From: JAEZDC01 sp036676415
GTDB taxonomy: Bacteria; Bacteroidota; Bacteroidia; Chitinophagales; Chitinophagaceae
NCBI GenBank assembly: GCA_036676415.1
Contig: JAKFCX010000001.1
Coordinates: forward strand, 128,985 to 192,984
Direction of reading: 5' to 3'
Length of the DNA stretch: 64,000 bases
A program made the translations under genes and the position numbers. The first letter of the stretch is position 1; each line of letters opens with the position of its first letter. The notes under the pieces are model-generated. The model saw only the letters and a program-made list of their open reading frames with translations, did no database searches and was not told the DNA's origin. Below are positions 37,017-46,044 of the stretch, piece by piece.

Positions 37017-38462
37017 ATGAGGTTCTATATACTACCCCTTATCCTCCTTACCAGTATTCCTGCTATAGCACAGGATACTACCAACAGATGGACATTAAGA
37101 AAAGCTGTGGATTATGCAGTAAGAAATAACCTAACAGTTCAGCAGGCCGATATACAAAGAATGTATGCGGATGTTGATCTGCACCAGGCCAATATGGCTA
37201 AGCTGCCTACATTGAATGGGAATTTATATGGAGGATATAGTTTCGGATTAACGGAGAACCGAACAACTGGTACACTGGCTTCCGCCAATATTTTTCAAAG
37301 CCAGGCAAATGTATCTGCCAACTATACCATCTTTAACTGGTTTGTTAGAAAAAATAATATAGAAGCAAATAAAATAGCCCTTGCAGCAACTAAAGCTGGC
37401 ATTGAAAGAGCACAGAATGATATTTCCTTAAGTGTAGCCAATACTTTTTTGCAGGCTATGCTGAATAATGAAACAGTGAGGGTCGCAGAAGTGCAATTGA
37501 GCCAGTCTCAGGAACAATTGAGAAGAACTAATGCATTGGTAAATGCAGGAACAGTTCCTGAACTTAATTCTTTACAGTTGCAGGCACAGGTAGCAACTGA
37601 CAGTGCCAACCTTATCCAGGCTCAATCAGCTTATCGCCAGGCAATCATACAAATGAAAGCTTTATTGAACCTGCCACAGGATACAGCTTTCAGCATTGTG
37701 ATTCCACCAGTTGAATTGATACCACTTGATAATCTTTCAGATCTTGAACCACGTTTTGTGTACAGCCAGGCCTTGACCAATCAACCATTGCAAAAGATCA
37801 ATGAACTTCGTTTACAACAAGCAGGTTATCTTGTAAAAGCTGCAAGAGGTGCAATGTATCCAACAGTTTTCGCACAAGGAAGTTTAAGCACTGCTTATGC
37901 AAGAATAGGATTTCCAACGATAAATACTACAATAAGAAAAGATGTTCTTACAGATAACTATGTAATAGTAAATGGAGTAAAACAATTTCTGTATCTGGAT
38001 CAAGTAGTCGAAGGCTCACCTGGAAAACTTCTATACACGCCTTTCTGGAGACAGTTAAATAACAACTTTGGTCAGAATATCGGCATTGGTATCAGCTTTA
38101 ACATATTCAATCAACACCAGGCAAGAAGCCAATGGAACAGATCTAAAATACAGGTACAGCAATACCAGATTCAACAACAACAGGATAATGCTACTTTACA
38201 GTCTGATATTTTTAATGCTTATGAACTTTCTGTTGCTGCTTTGCAAAAATATAATGCATCTATCAAACAGGTTGATGTCAGCCAGCAGGCACTTGACCTT
38301 GCCAACAAAAGATATGAATTGGGTTTGCTGAATGTGTTGGACCTGATCATCACGCAAAACAATTTACAGCGAGCAAGAATAGAAATGGTACGTAACAGGT
38401 ATGATTATGTGTTCAAAATGAAAGTGCTGGAGTTTTATAAAGGAAACGGGATAAGGTTATAA
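37017..38462 (+). CDS. TolC-family outer-membrane efflux protein
   Basis: Outer-membrane channel component of a tripartite efflux or type I export system. Start at the ATG at 37017 (MRFYILPLILLTSIPAIAQ), giving a signal peptide and 481 residues. It has two repeats of the OEP type: an N-terminal LRKAVDYAVRNNLTVQQ helix and a C-terminal helix pair with NKRYELGLLNVLDLIITQNNL. The predicted coiled-coil stretches fit TolC. An adaptor gene follows, 179 bp downstream, but no inner-membrane permease is in the window. Confidence 0.93.
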   Translation: MRFYILPLILLTSIPAIAQDTTNRWTLRKAVDYAVRNNLTVQQADIQRMYADVDLHQANMAKLPTLNGNLYGGYSFGLTENRTTGTLASANIFQSQANVSANYTIFNWFVRKNNIEANKIALAATKAGIERAQNDISLSVANTFLQAMLNNETVRVAEVQLSQSQEQLRRTNALVNAGTVPELNSLQLQAQVATDSANLIQAQSAYRQAIIQMKALLNLPQDTAFSIVIPPVELIPLDNLSDLEPRFVYSQALTNQPLQKINELRLQQAGYLVKAARGAMYPTVFAQGSLSTAYARIGFPTINTTIRKDVLTDNYVIVNGVKQFLYLDQVVEGSPGKLLYTPFWRQLNNNFGQNIGIGISFNIFNQHQARSQWNRSKIQVQQYQIQQQQDNATLQSDIFNAYELSVAALQKYNASIKQVDVSQQALDLANKRYELGLLNVLDLIITQNNLQRARIEMVRNRYDYVFKMKVLEFYKGNGIRL

Positions 38463-38544
38463 GTAAAAATTAAAAAAGTAAAAGTCAAAATGAGTAGCAG
38501 GGTTTTTTGAATTTTTACTTTTGAATTTTGATTTGCTCAATAAA

Positions 38545-38595
38545 GTTCAGAACGTACAAGTGAGTCCCGATAGTTATCGGGACAACAGACGATGG
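38545..38595 (+). repeat. Interspersed repeat, palindrome-core copy B3
   Basis: GTTCAGAACGTACAAGTGAGT followed by CCCGATAGTTATCGGG (38566-38581) and ACAACAGACGATGGG. It shares arms with B1 and core with B11, and lies in the gap between TolC-like and adaptor genes. Confidence 0.7.
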
Positions 38596-38640
38596 GTAAA
38601 GATTTGAAAGCCGACTAAAACATACTCTTAAAGAATTTAT

Positions 38641-39984
38641 ATGAAGAAAAAGACTATCTGGTGGATCATTGCAGGACTTTGTTTGATCGTGATACTGCTT
38701 ATTGTTTTAGGTGGTGGTGGTGACAAAGAAGGTCTGAAGATATCTGCTGAAACTGCAACAACAAGAACCATCATAGAAACAGTGAATGCAAGTGGTAAAG
38801 TATATCCTGAGATCGAGGTGAAAGTTAGCCCCGATATTAGTGGTGAAGTGGTTGAGCTTACTGTTGAAGAAGGTGATACCGTACAAAGAGGGCAGGTTCT
38901 TGCAAGAATTTACGCCGATATTTATGCAACGCAAAGAGACCAGGCATCTGCCGGTGTTACTCAAATGCAGGCACAGGTAGCCAATTCAAGAGCACAACTT
39001 GGTGCATTGAAAGCCACACTTGATCAGGCTGAAACAAATTATAATCGTCAGAAGGACCTGCTTGCTCAAAAAGTTATTTCAAGATTGGAATTTGAACAGG
39101 CCGAACAAGCTTATTTAACCGCAAGGGCAAATTACAATGCAGCAGTGCAAGGCATCAGGGCCAATGAAGCTTCTGTACAAAGTGCAATGGCAAATTTAAA
39201 CAGGGCCAGCAAAGATGTATCAAGAGCAACCATTACTGCACCTATGACTGGTGTGGTGAGTTTACTTGCTGTAAAGAAAGGTGAAAGAGTTGTTGGAACA
39301 GCACAAATGGCCGGAACCGAGATCATGCGAATTGCCGATCTGAATAGTATTGAAGTAAGAGTAGATGTTGGCGAAAGCGATATTCCCAAAGTAAAAATCG
39401 GCGATACTGCTTTAGTAGAGATTGATGCATTTAACAACAGGAAATTTAAGGGCCTTGTATATAAAGTAGCAAATCCTTTACCTTCTGTTGGTGCTGCCGG
39501 GGGAAATGAAGTGACCAATTACAAAGTGCATATCAGGTTATTGTATGATAGTTATGCGGACTTGCTGAGAACAGGAAATGGCTTTCCATTTCGTCCGAAT
39601 ATGAATGCCAGTGCAGATATACAAACAAGAACCGTGAGTAATGTACTTGCAGTACCGATCAATGCTGTTACTACAAGAGACAAAAAAACGGATAAGGTTC
39701 CTGAGAAAAAATCTGATGATAAAAAAGAAAATGAAGCTCCGGAATCGACAAATGATGAACCTGCAGAAGTGGTTTTTGTAATGCAGAAAGATGGTACAGT
39801 TAAGAAATACAATGTACAAACCGGTATACAGGATATTAATTACATACAGATCATCTCAGGTATAAAGAAAGGAGACAAAGTGATAACCGGGCCTTATAAT
39901 ATTGTAACGAAAACCTTGAAGGATGGAACGAAGGTAAAAGAGGTAAAAAAAGAGGAGCTGATAGATGTGCAGAAAACGGATTAA
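38641..39984 (+). CDS. Efflux RND-type periplasmic adaptor (HlyD/MacA-like)
   Basis: A 447-residue membrane-fusion protein: an N-terminal membrane anchor (residues 7-24), a lipoyl-like/biotinyl hairpin (about 50-90 and 195-235) around a long alpha-helical hairpin (about 95-195), then beta-barrel domains. The lysine- and glutamate-rich linker near residues 345-380 is lineage-specific. Pairs with the TolC-like gene upstream; the pump partner is elsewhere or of MacB type. A terminator follows at 39993. Confidence 0.93.
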   Translation: MKKKTIWWIIAGLCLIVILLIVLGGGGDKEGLKISAETATTRTIIETVNASGKVYPEIEVKVSPDISGEVVELTVEEGDTVQRGQVLARIYADIYATQRDQASAGVTQMQAQVANSRAQLGALKATLDQAETNYNRQKDLLAQKVISRLEFEQAEQAYLTARANYNAAVQGIRANEASVQSAMANLNRASKDVSRATITAPMTGVVSLLAVKKGERVVGTAQMAGTEIMRIADLNSIEVRVDVGESDIPKVKIGDTALVEIDAFNNRKFKGLVYKVANPLPSVGAAGGNEVTNYKVHIRLLYDSYADLLRTGNGFPFRPNMNASADIQTRTVSNVLAVPINAVTTRDKKTDKVPEKKSDDKKENEAPESTNDEPAEVVFVMQKDGTVKKYNVQTGIQDINYIQIISGIKKGDKVITGPYNIVTKTLKDGTKVKEVKKEELIDVQKTD

Positions 39985-39992
39985 AAAAACTG

Positions 39993-40019
39993 AAAGCTGT
40001 CATCTCTGACAGCTTTTTT
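39993..40019 (+). terminator. Intrinsic terminator after the adaptor gene
   Basis: AAAGCTGTCA (39993-40002), loop TCTC, TGACAGCTTT (40007-40016), then a T-run. It ends just before the gpsA promoter box. Confidence 0.9.
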
Positions 40020-40025
40020 GTTTTG

Positions 40026-40033
40026 TATGTTTG
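40026..40033 (+). promoter_or_regulatory. -7 box (TATGTTTG) for gpsA
   Basis: TATGTTTG, four bases before the gpsA ATG at 40038. The ATG inside the box (40023 reading frame) is therefore not the start. Confidence 0.6.
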
Positions 40034-40037
40034 CCCT

Positions 40038-41042
40038 ATGCAATTTGGTATCATCGGCAGCGGTAGCTGGGCAACAGCATTGGCAAAGATCCTTACAGAT
40101 GGAAAACACACGATCCATTGGTGGATCAGAGATGCCAACAGCATTAAACACATTCAGCAAAGACATCATAATCCGCATTACCTCAATTCTGCTTATTTCG
40201 ATCCTGCTTTGCTTAAAATGAGCACTGACGTAAACGAAGTAGTGAAGCATTGTGATGTAGTGGTGATGGCTGTTCCTTCAGCATATATAGCCAGTGCTTT
40301 ATCTACACTTGATAAAAATGCTTTACAGGATAAAAAGATCGTTTCTGCCATTAAAGGAATTCTCCCTGAAAGCAACCAACTGCTGAACGAATATTTAGCT
40401 GAGCACTTCAAGGTTTCAATCGACAATTATTATACGGTGCTTGGCCCTTGTCATGCCGAAGAGGTTGCCAGTGAAAAATTATCGTACTTAACTTTCTCGG
40501 GAGTTGATCAAACTATTTCAGCAGAAATTGCAAGCTATTTCAAAACAGAATACATGAACGTGGTCACCAATCATGATGTGAATGGTGTACAGTATGCTGC
40601 TGTTTTAAAGAACATTTATGCTTTAGGTGCAGGTATTGCTCATGGACTGGAATATGGCGATAATTTTTTAAGCGTTTATATTGCCAACAGTGCAGATGAA
40701 ATGGTGAAATTCTCCCGTAAGGTGATCAGTGATTTTTCACTGGAGAATACAACGATCAATTATGCCTCATCAGTTTATCTGGGTGATCTTCTTGTAACCT
40801 GTTATTCACTGTTCAGCCGTAACAGAATGTTCGGCAATATGATCGGCAAAGGTTACTCAGTAAAAGCAGCGCAATTAGAGTTAAACATGGTAGCAGAGGG
40901 TTATAATGCAAGCCGTTGTATTTTTAAAGCCAATGAGGTTTTCCAGGCTGATATACCGATTGCCACTACCATTTATCAGATTTTATGGGAACACTTATCG
41001 CCTGAAGAAGGTTTTAAGAAAATAGAAAGCAGGCTGCAATAA
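40038..41042 (+). CDS. gpsA: NAD(P)(+)-dependent glycerol-3-phosphate dehydrogenase
   Basis: A 334-residue enzyme that makes sn-glycerol-3-phosphate for phospholipid synthesis. Starts at the ATG at 40038 (MQFGIIGSGSWATALAK), which fits the Rossmann GxGxxG and the -7 box. The catalytic lysine lies in AAVLKNIYALGAG near residue 190, and the GPCHAEEVA segment near 135 is present. Unlike the E. coli gene it is not coupled to a cysE neighbour. Its 3' end is followed by a 33-residue membrane ORF. Confidence 0.97.
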   Translation: MQFGIIGSGSWATALAKILTDGKHTIHWWIRDANSIKHIQQRHHNPHYLNSAYFDPALLKMSTDVNEVVKHCDVVVMAVPSAYIASALSTLDKNALQDKKIVSAIKGILPESNQLLNEYLAEHFKVSIDNYYTVLGPCHAEEVASEKLSYLTFSGVDQTISAEIASYFKTEYMNVVTNHDVNGVQYAAVLKNIYALGAGIAHGLEYGDNFLSVYIANSADEMVKFSRKVISDFSLENTTINYASSVYLGDLLVTCYSLFSRNRMFGNMIGKGYSVKAAQLELNMVAEGYNASRCIFKANEVFQADIPIATTIYQILWEHLSPEEGFKKIESRLQ

Positions 41043-41051
41043 ATAAGTTCG

Positions 41052-41059
41052 TAAATTTG
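41052..41059 (+). promoter_or_regulatory. -7 box (TAAATTTG) before a 33-residue ORF
   Basis: TAAATTTG, three bases before the ATG at 41063. Confidence 0.4.
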
Positions 41060-41062
41060 GGT

Positions 41063-41164
41063 ATGCCGGTTTCGTTCACATTGTTTCATCCCTTTGTATT
41101 GGTGCTGCTATTGGCTGTAGTAGTTACGATCAATCTTTTGAAAAGACGTAAGGCTTCTAATTAA
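41063..41164 (+). CDS. Putative 33-residue single-pass membrane peptide
   Basis: Translates as MPVSFTLFHPFVLVLLLAVV and then VTINLLKRRKASN: a hydrophobic helix ending in a basic KRRK tail, so an N-out/C-in topology is expected. Starts three bases after a TAAATTTG -7 box, and lies between gpsA and repeat copy B4. No family recognised; the peptide is too short to be certain. Supported by the promoter position and membrane-peptide character only. Confidence 0.45.
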   Translation: MPVSFTLFHPFVLVLLLAVVVTINLLKRRKASN

Positions 41165-41195
41165 TTATTCCTGCGCTAGTATTTCAATCTAACTT

Positions 41196-41219
41196 TTCTT
41201 GCGTCGCACTCTTGTACCG
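41196..41219 (-). repeat. Interspersed repeat, minimal-core copy B4
   Basis: Reads GTACAAGAGTGCGACGCAAG on the minus strand. Faces copy B5 head to head, about 62 bases away; the spacer contains TACCG/CGGTA complementary ends. Confidence 0.65.
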
Positions 41220-41278
41220 AAGATTCAGCTATCATCAATGACTCAGTCCGATAATTTGCTCAGTAACGGTAAAGGCTT

Positions 41279-41300
41279 TGAAGTGAGTGACACAACGAAT
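41279..41300 (+). repeat. Interspersed repeat, minimal-core copy B5
   Basis: GAAGTGAGTGACACAACGAA. Partner of B4. Confidence 0.6.
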
Positions 41301-41327
41301 TTGATTACGAATCTGTCGCTGGCTAAA

Positions 41328-41516
41328 TTAAGACTGATCTCTGGTAGTCCTTATCAATCCAATTCCTGCAAAAAAGAAAACAGCACCCAGTATTGCATAA
41401 ACGCTGATAGCTCTTATATTCTGGTTTCCGCTACTGTTAGCAAAATACCAGGCAGCAACGATAAGACCTACGATGCCTAAAATAGTGAGAATAACCCCGA
41501 AAGCTTTCTTTTCCAT
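41328..41516 (-). CDS. Small two-helix membrane protein
   Basis: A 62-residue membrane protein with two transmembrane helices (about residues 7-26 and 35-54) joined by a polar loop (NSSGNQN), ending IGLIRTTRDQS. I do not recognise a named family. Coding support: it uses the local codon style, has a clean start, and sits alone between nadB (same strand, downstream) and the repeat pair. Confidence 0.75.
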   Translation of the reverse strand: MEKKAFGVILTILGIVGLIVAAWYFANSSGNQNIRAISVYAILGAVFFFAGIGLIRTTRDQS

Positions 41517-41559
41517 AAGGGATGTTTGTAAATAACTTCACAAACAATATGCCGCTGAT

Positions 41560-43155
41560 TTACAGGATGGTATTTTGCAGCACCTCACTTTTCTCCGGGT
41601 GATCTGTATTGAAATGTAGCCCACGGCTTTCCTTCCTGAACTGGGCACCTTTTACAATGAGATATCCTACAGTGATCAGGTTTCTTAATTCACATAGTTG
41701 AGGAGAGACTTTCGTGTTTCGATATAATTCTTCTGTTTCGGCAAACAAAAGATCAAGTCTTTTCATTGCCCTGTCTAAACGAACATCCGTTCTTACGATA
41801 CCCACATAATCACTCATCAGCAACTGAAGCTCCTTCAAACTCTGGGTTATCAAAATCATTTCTTTGGGAGCAGATGTGCTTAATGCATTCCATTCAGGGA
41901 TATCGGTTCGTAGTTCTACCTGGTTGATTCGCTCAATACTGTGAAGAAAACAGCGATGACCAAATACCATTGCTTCCAATAAACTATTACTGGCTAAACG
42001 ATTGGCTCCATGTAAACCGGTGCTGGCAGTTTCGCCACATGAATACAGGTTTGTTATTGACGTTCTTCCCCATTCATCGGTTTTAATACCACCACAACTA
42101 TAATGTGCTGCAGGAGCAACAGGAATCATTTTCTGAGAAACATCGATACCAATGCTCAAACATTTTTCATAAATATTGGGAAAGTGATTAATGAATTTTT
42201 CTTTGTCCATGTGACGGCAATCGAGGTACACATGTTCCGTACCGTTGATCTTCATTTCACTGTCAATGGCTCTTGCAACAATATCTCTTGGAGCAAGATC
42301 TTCTCTTGCATCATATCGCTTCATGAAAGCTTCTTCCTCTTTATTGCGAAGAATACCACCATCACCTCTTACCGCTTCTGTGATGAGGAAAGAAGGTGAA
42401 ATTCCTGGTTCATATAAAGCCGTGGGATGAAACTGAATGAACTCCATATTTTCAATCCTTCCTTTGGCCCTATACACCATAGCAACACCATCACCTGTTG
42501 CAATTTTTGGGTTGGTCGTGGTTCTGTAAGCTTGTCCACAACCACCTGTTGCCAGTAATGTGATCTTAGAAATGATCTTTTCGATCGTGTTTGTCTTCAG
42601 GTTCAGAACATATACTCCATAGCAAGTTATATCTGGAGTTGCTTTGGTAACAAGATAACCAAGATGGTGCTGTGTAATGATATCAACAACGTAGCAATAA
42701 TTGATGAGCTGGATGTTCGGACGGCTTTCCAATGTATCGATCAAAGCCCTTTCCATTTCTTTACCCGTAACATCTTTATGATGCAATATTCTGAACTCAC
42801 TATGTCCACCTTCTTTTCCTAAAGAGAATTCTCCGGTTTCTGTTTTATCAAACTGTGCACCCCATTCAATAATTTCACGAATACGTTCCGGGCCTTCTTT
42901 CACAACTATTTCAACTATTTCAGGATCACACAAACCATCACCTGCAACCAGTGTATCTTCAATGTGTTTGTTGAAACTGTCTTTCAGCTCATCCATCACA
43001 CCTGCAATACCACCTTGAGCGTATTTGGTATTGGTTTCATCGGCCATTGTTTTGGTGATGACAACTACTTTTTTATCAGGAAATTTTTCTGCAGTTTTTA
43101 ATGCATATGTAAGTCCTGCAACGCCTGATCCTATAACTAAAAAATCTGTTTGCAT
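41560..43155 (-). CDS. nadB: L-aspartate oxidase
   Basis: A 531-residue FAD enzyme that oxidises L-aspartate to iminoaspartate, the first step of bacterial NAD synthesis. The dinucleotide-binding VIGSGVAGLTYALK is at residue 6, with the flavin-binding region TKYAQGGIAGVMD near 43. Catalytic-region HPTALY is near 243 and CGGIKTDEWGRTSITNLYSCGE near 358. Starts at MQTDFLVIG, one base after the lipoprotein gene ends, so it is part of the ispG operon. nadA and nadC are not in the window. Confidence 0.96.
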   Translation of the reverse strand: MQTDFLVIGSGVAGLTYALKTAEKFPDKKVVVITKTMADETNTKYAQGGIAGVMDELKDSFNKHIEDTLVAGDGLCDPEIVEIVVKEGPERIREIIEWGAQFDKTETGEFSLGKEGGHSEFRILHHKDVTGKEMERALIDTLESRPNIQLINYCYVVDIITQHHLGYLVTKATPDITCYGVYVLNLKTNTIEKIISKITLLATGGCGQAYRTTTNPKIATGDGVAMVYRAKGRIENMEFIQFHPTALYEPGISPSFLITEAVRGDGGILRNKEEEAFMKRYDAREDLAPRDIVARAIDSEMKINGTEHVYLDCRHMDKEKFINHFPNIYEKCLSIGIDVSQKMIPVAPAAHYSCGGIKTDEWGRTSITNLYSCGETASTGLHGANRLASNSLLEAMVFGHRCFLHSIERINQVELRTDIPEWNALSTSAPKEMILITQSLKELQLLMSDYVGIVRTDVRLDRAMKRLDLLFAETEELYRNTKVSPQLCELRNLITVGYLIVKGAQFRKESRGLHFNTDHPEKSEVLQNTIL

Positions 43156-43156
43156 G

Positions 43157-43924
43157 TTAGAAGTCTATACTGAAATCAAAATCGGCAGGTGTTAGTTTAG
43201 TTTCCATGTCAATGTTCTTATTGAACTTCAACTGCTTTTTATCCGCAGATAAAATACCGTTGTTACCGCTCCAGTTTTTTACAGGTCTTGGTAAATTGAT
43301 GATGGTTGTATAATTCATCTTCATCATCTCTTTAAATTCTGCTGGCATGTCATTGGTGCCGGTTTCAGCTGTTTCGGGTTTTGAACTTGGCTTCACCTTC
43401 TTTACAAGACTGTTTCCGGTTAATGTGTAGGTAAATTCAGAGGTAGGCATTGCAGGTTGTTTCTCCTGGGGAGCACTCATTGCACCACCTTTATTACCCA
43501 TAGCACCACCGATTGCAGCTGCAATAGCTTTGTTGTTGCCATCCTTGGTCATTGCTTTTTGAATGGTTGCAAATTCATTTGCATTGGCAAAAGGATATAT
43601 GATTACAAAACTCAACTCATTTGCCGTTTCGTCAATGTGTAATCTCATTGATGATTTGCCTAATACATTTTTCTCTTCAGCAGACAAAGATGCAACCGTA
43701 TCAACGATGGTTTTAAGATCAATAAGTGTGTCTTTTTTCTCCGGTACTTTTCCATTGCTGCTACCGCCTTTCATCATACTATTCAACGAGAGGAGTCGTG
43801 ACATATCCATTTTCTGTTCATACACTCCACTTCCATCTTCGTTGATGTTGAATGTTTCAAATATATCAAAGCAACTGGTTAAGGAGATAAAAAATGCACC
43901 AAGTACAAGTAGTCTTAATTTCAT
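43157..43924 (-). CDS. Lipoprotein of unknown function between ispG and nadB
   Basis: Exported lipoprotein with lipobox SLTSC (MKLRLLVLGAFFISLTSC). Start taken at 43924; an in-frame ATG at 43942 overlaps the ispG stop and would add six residues. About 255 residues with an N-terminal Phe-rich strand (FDIFETFNINEDGSGVYEQK in part), a Gly/Met-rich linker around residue 140-160, and a C-terminal beta-like part. No family recognised with confidence. Co-transcribed with ispG and nadB. Confidence 0.8.
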   Translation of the reverse strand: MKLRLLVLGAFFISLTSCFDIFETFNINEDGSGVYEQKMDMSRLLSLNSMMKGGSSNGKVPEKKDTLIDLKTIVDTVASLSAEEKNVLGKSSMRLHIDETANELSFVIIYPFANANEFATIQKAMTKDGNNKAIAAAIGGAMGNKGGAMSAPQEKQPAMPTSEFTYTLTGNSLVKKVKPSSKPETAETGTNDMPAEFKEMMKMNYTTIINLPRPVKNWSGNNGILSADKKQLKFNKNIDMETKLTPADFDFSIDF

Positions 43925-43934
43925 TATATGTGGT

Positions 43935-45989
43935 TTAATCATTTACAGGTTCGATCCATGCATTATTTTCTTTCAGCAGGTTGATGAGTTCATCAACAGC
44001 TACATCACTATCAACGTTTCGTTTCACTATTTCTTTCCCTTTATATAAAGTGATCTTTCCAATACCGCTTCCCACATAACCAAAATCAGCATCAGCCATT
44101 TCCCCAGGACCATTAACAATACAACCCATGATGGCTATTTTAAGGCCTTTGAGATGATTTGTTCTTGAGCGAATCTTTGCAGTGGTTTCCTGCAGATCAA
44201 ACAAAGTTCTGCCGCAACTTGGGCAGGAAATATATTCTGTCTTTGAGATTCTTGTTCTTGTTGCTTGTAGAATGCTGAAAGCTGTATTATTTATAAATTC
44301 TTAAACGGTCTGGTTGCTGATGTAATTTCTACCACTTACTTCCTGGTTTTGTTCAGCCTGGAGTCTGTAACTGTCTGCACCCATACCCAAACATATTCCG
44401 TCACCAAAACCATCCAGGAATAAGGCACCACATTCGGTTGAATAATGAATAAGATGTTCATCGGCCGATTGCCAGTTACTGTCGCAAATGATAACAACCG
44501 GGTTTTTTATTTCACGATTCTGCAACTCAACAAACATCCTTCGGATTGATTGCATTGCATTTTTATTGGTGCTGCTTAAACAAATAACAGCAGTTGTATC
44601 ATTTGCTAATTCATCGATATGAGTAAAATCGTTTATCGGCGTATCGTCGTTAAAGCAATCCTTCATCACAAAATTAATTCGATTGCTTTTGATTTTTGTA
44701 TCAAGGTATGCAGCAGCGTCAAATATTGGAAAATAATGATCGTCTAATGAAGGTGTATTGGCAATGATTTCTCCCCATGTTGCAGGATAGCAGATCACTT
44801 TTAAAGTACCGGGTAAGGCAAAATCCAGCAACTGATTACCTGTAAAAACATAATCCGCAGCAGCATCACTGATGTTCCATTTATCGGAGGGCTCATGATA
44901 AGCATATCCTATTGCCTTCAAATGATCACGACTAATCTTTTCTATTCTGCTAAGATCTGCGATAACAACAGGAACATGATGATCTCCAATATTATCGACA
45001 GCAAATGATTCTCTTCTTTTATACGAGAATGGATCATACTTCAAACTGCTCTCTCCAGATGGAATTAGAACAGGAGGGACAATTCCATTAGTAGATTTAT
45101 TTGTAGTGATAGAATAACGCTTCACAAGATCCCTGCACACCGGTATTTCAAACTCCGGGTCTTCTGTTAAACTCACACGAACGGTATCACCAATTCCATC
45201 TTCCAGTAATGTTCCAATTCCTGCTGCACTCTTCACTCTTCCATCTTCTCCATCCCCTGCTTCTGTAACACCAAGATGTAAAGGATAACATTCACCAAAC
45301 TCATTTTCCATTTGCTGAATCAGTAACCGATAAGCCTGTACCATCACTTGTGGATTACTGCTCTTCATGCTCAACACAATGTTATGATAGCTTTCTGATC
45401 TTGCTACACGTAAAAACTCCATAGCACTTTCCACCATACCCATTGGTGTGTCACCATAACGACTCATGATACGATCACTCAATGAACCATGATTGGTACC
45501 AATTCTCATTGCAGTACCATACTCTTTACAAATCCTGATGAGTGGAGTAAATCTTTCCTGTATCCTTTCTATTTCTTCTGCATAATCGGCATCGGAATAT
45601 TCTATCAGTTCAAACTTTTTCTTATCAATATAATTTCCGGGATTCACTCTTACTTTCTCCACAATCCTGGCTGCAATCTCTGCAGCATTTGGAGTGAAAT
45701 GAATATCTGCAACAAGTGGTATTGAATAACCTCTGCTCTTTAATTCATTTTTGATATTGAGAAGATTCTCGGCTTCCTTTTTTGAGGGAGCTGTGATCCT
45801 GACCAATTCTGCACCAGCTTCAATACAACGAATGGTTTGTTCCACTGTAGCAATGGTATTCATTGTATCGGTGGTGGTCATGGTCTGTACACGAATCGGA
45901 TGAAAATTGCCCAGCAATAAATCACCGACCTTCACCTCACGGGTTTTTAACCGTTGGTATTCTGTAATTGAGTTACAATAGAGTTGCAT
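43935..45989 (-). pseudogene. ispG: 4-hydroxy-3-methylbut-2-enyl-diphosphate synthase, interrupted by one in-frame TAA
   Basis: IspG reduces 2-C-methyl-erythritol cyclodiphosphate in the MEP isoprenoid pathway, using a [4Fe-4S] cluster. This is the long, plant-like form. The N-terminal TIM barrel begins MQLYCNSITEYQRLKTREVKVGD (in part; start ATG 45989, nine bases after a TAGATTTG box); a large middle insertion domain follows. The C-terminal FeS domain retains SCPSCGRT and MGCIVNGPGE, the three cluster cysteines. A single TAA at 44301-44303 separates codons 1-562 from codons 564-684 in the same frame, with strong IspG similarity resuming at AFSILQATRTRIS. Downstream of the stop no ATG precedes the cysteine motif. 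Probably a sequence error or a true lesion; called broken rather than two genes. Confidence 0.8.
44301..44303 (-). other. In-frame TAA within ispG
   Basis: The codon after QTV reads TAA, followed by GAA TTT ATA and then conserved IspG sequence in the same frame. It lies in the variable linker between the insertion domain and the FeS domain. A one-base change would restore the reading frame. Confidence 0.85.
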
Positions 45990-45998
45990 ACGAGGTTG

Positions 45999-46006
45999 CA
46001 AATCTA
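45999..46006 (-). promoter_or_regulatory. -7 box (TAGATTTG) for the ispG operon
   Basis: TAGATTTG on the minus strand, nine bases before the ATG at 45989. It overlaps an upstream in-frame TTG at 46001, which is therefore not the start. Confidence 0.55.
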
Positions 46007-46044
46007 ATAAAAGAAAGCGGGAGGAACGGTTATTAAGTGCTGTT

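Noticed and set aside
38462..38535. AT-rich inverted repeat (AAAAGTAAAAGTC and CTTTTGAATTTTG) after the TolC-like gene as a terminator
   Set aside because: Long but poorly paired low-complexity sequence; the symmetry may be chance in A/T runs.
43935..44204. Separate gene starting with TTG at 44204 for the ispG C-terminal domain
   Set aside because: The frame is open up to the TAA at 44301 and carries the conserved CPSC cysteines upstream of that TTG; it is the continuation of ispG, not a new gene.
44301..44303. Frameshift as the cause of the ispG break
   Set aside because: Both parts lie in the same frame and similarity is continuous, so a single stop codon explains it; no shift is needed.
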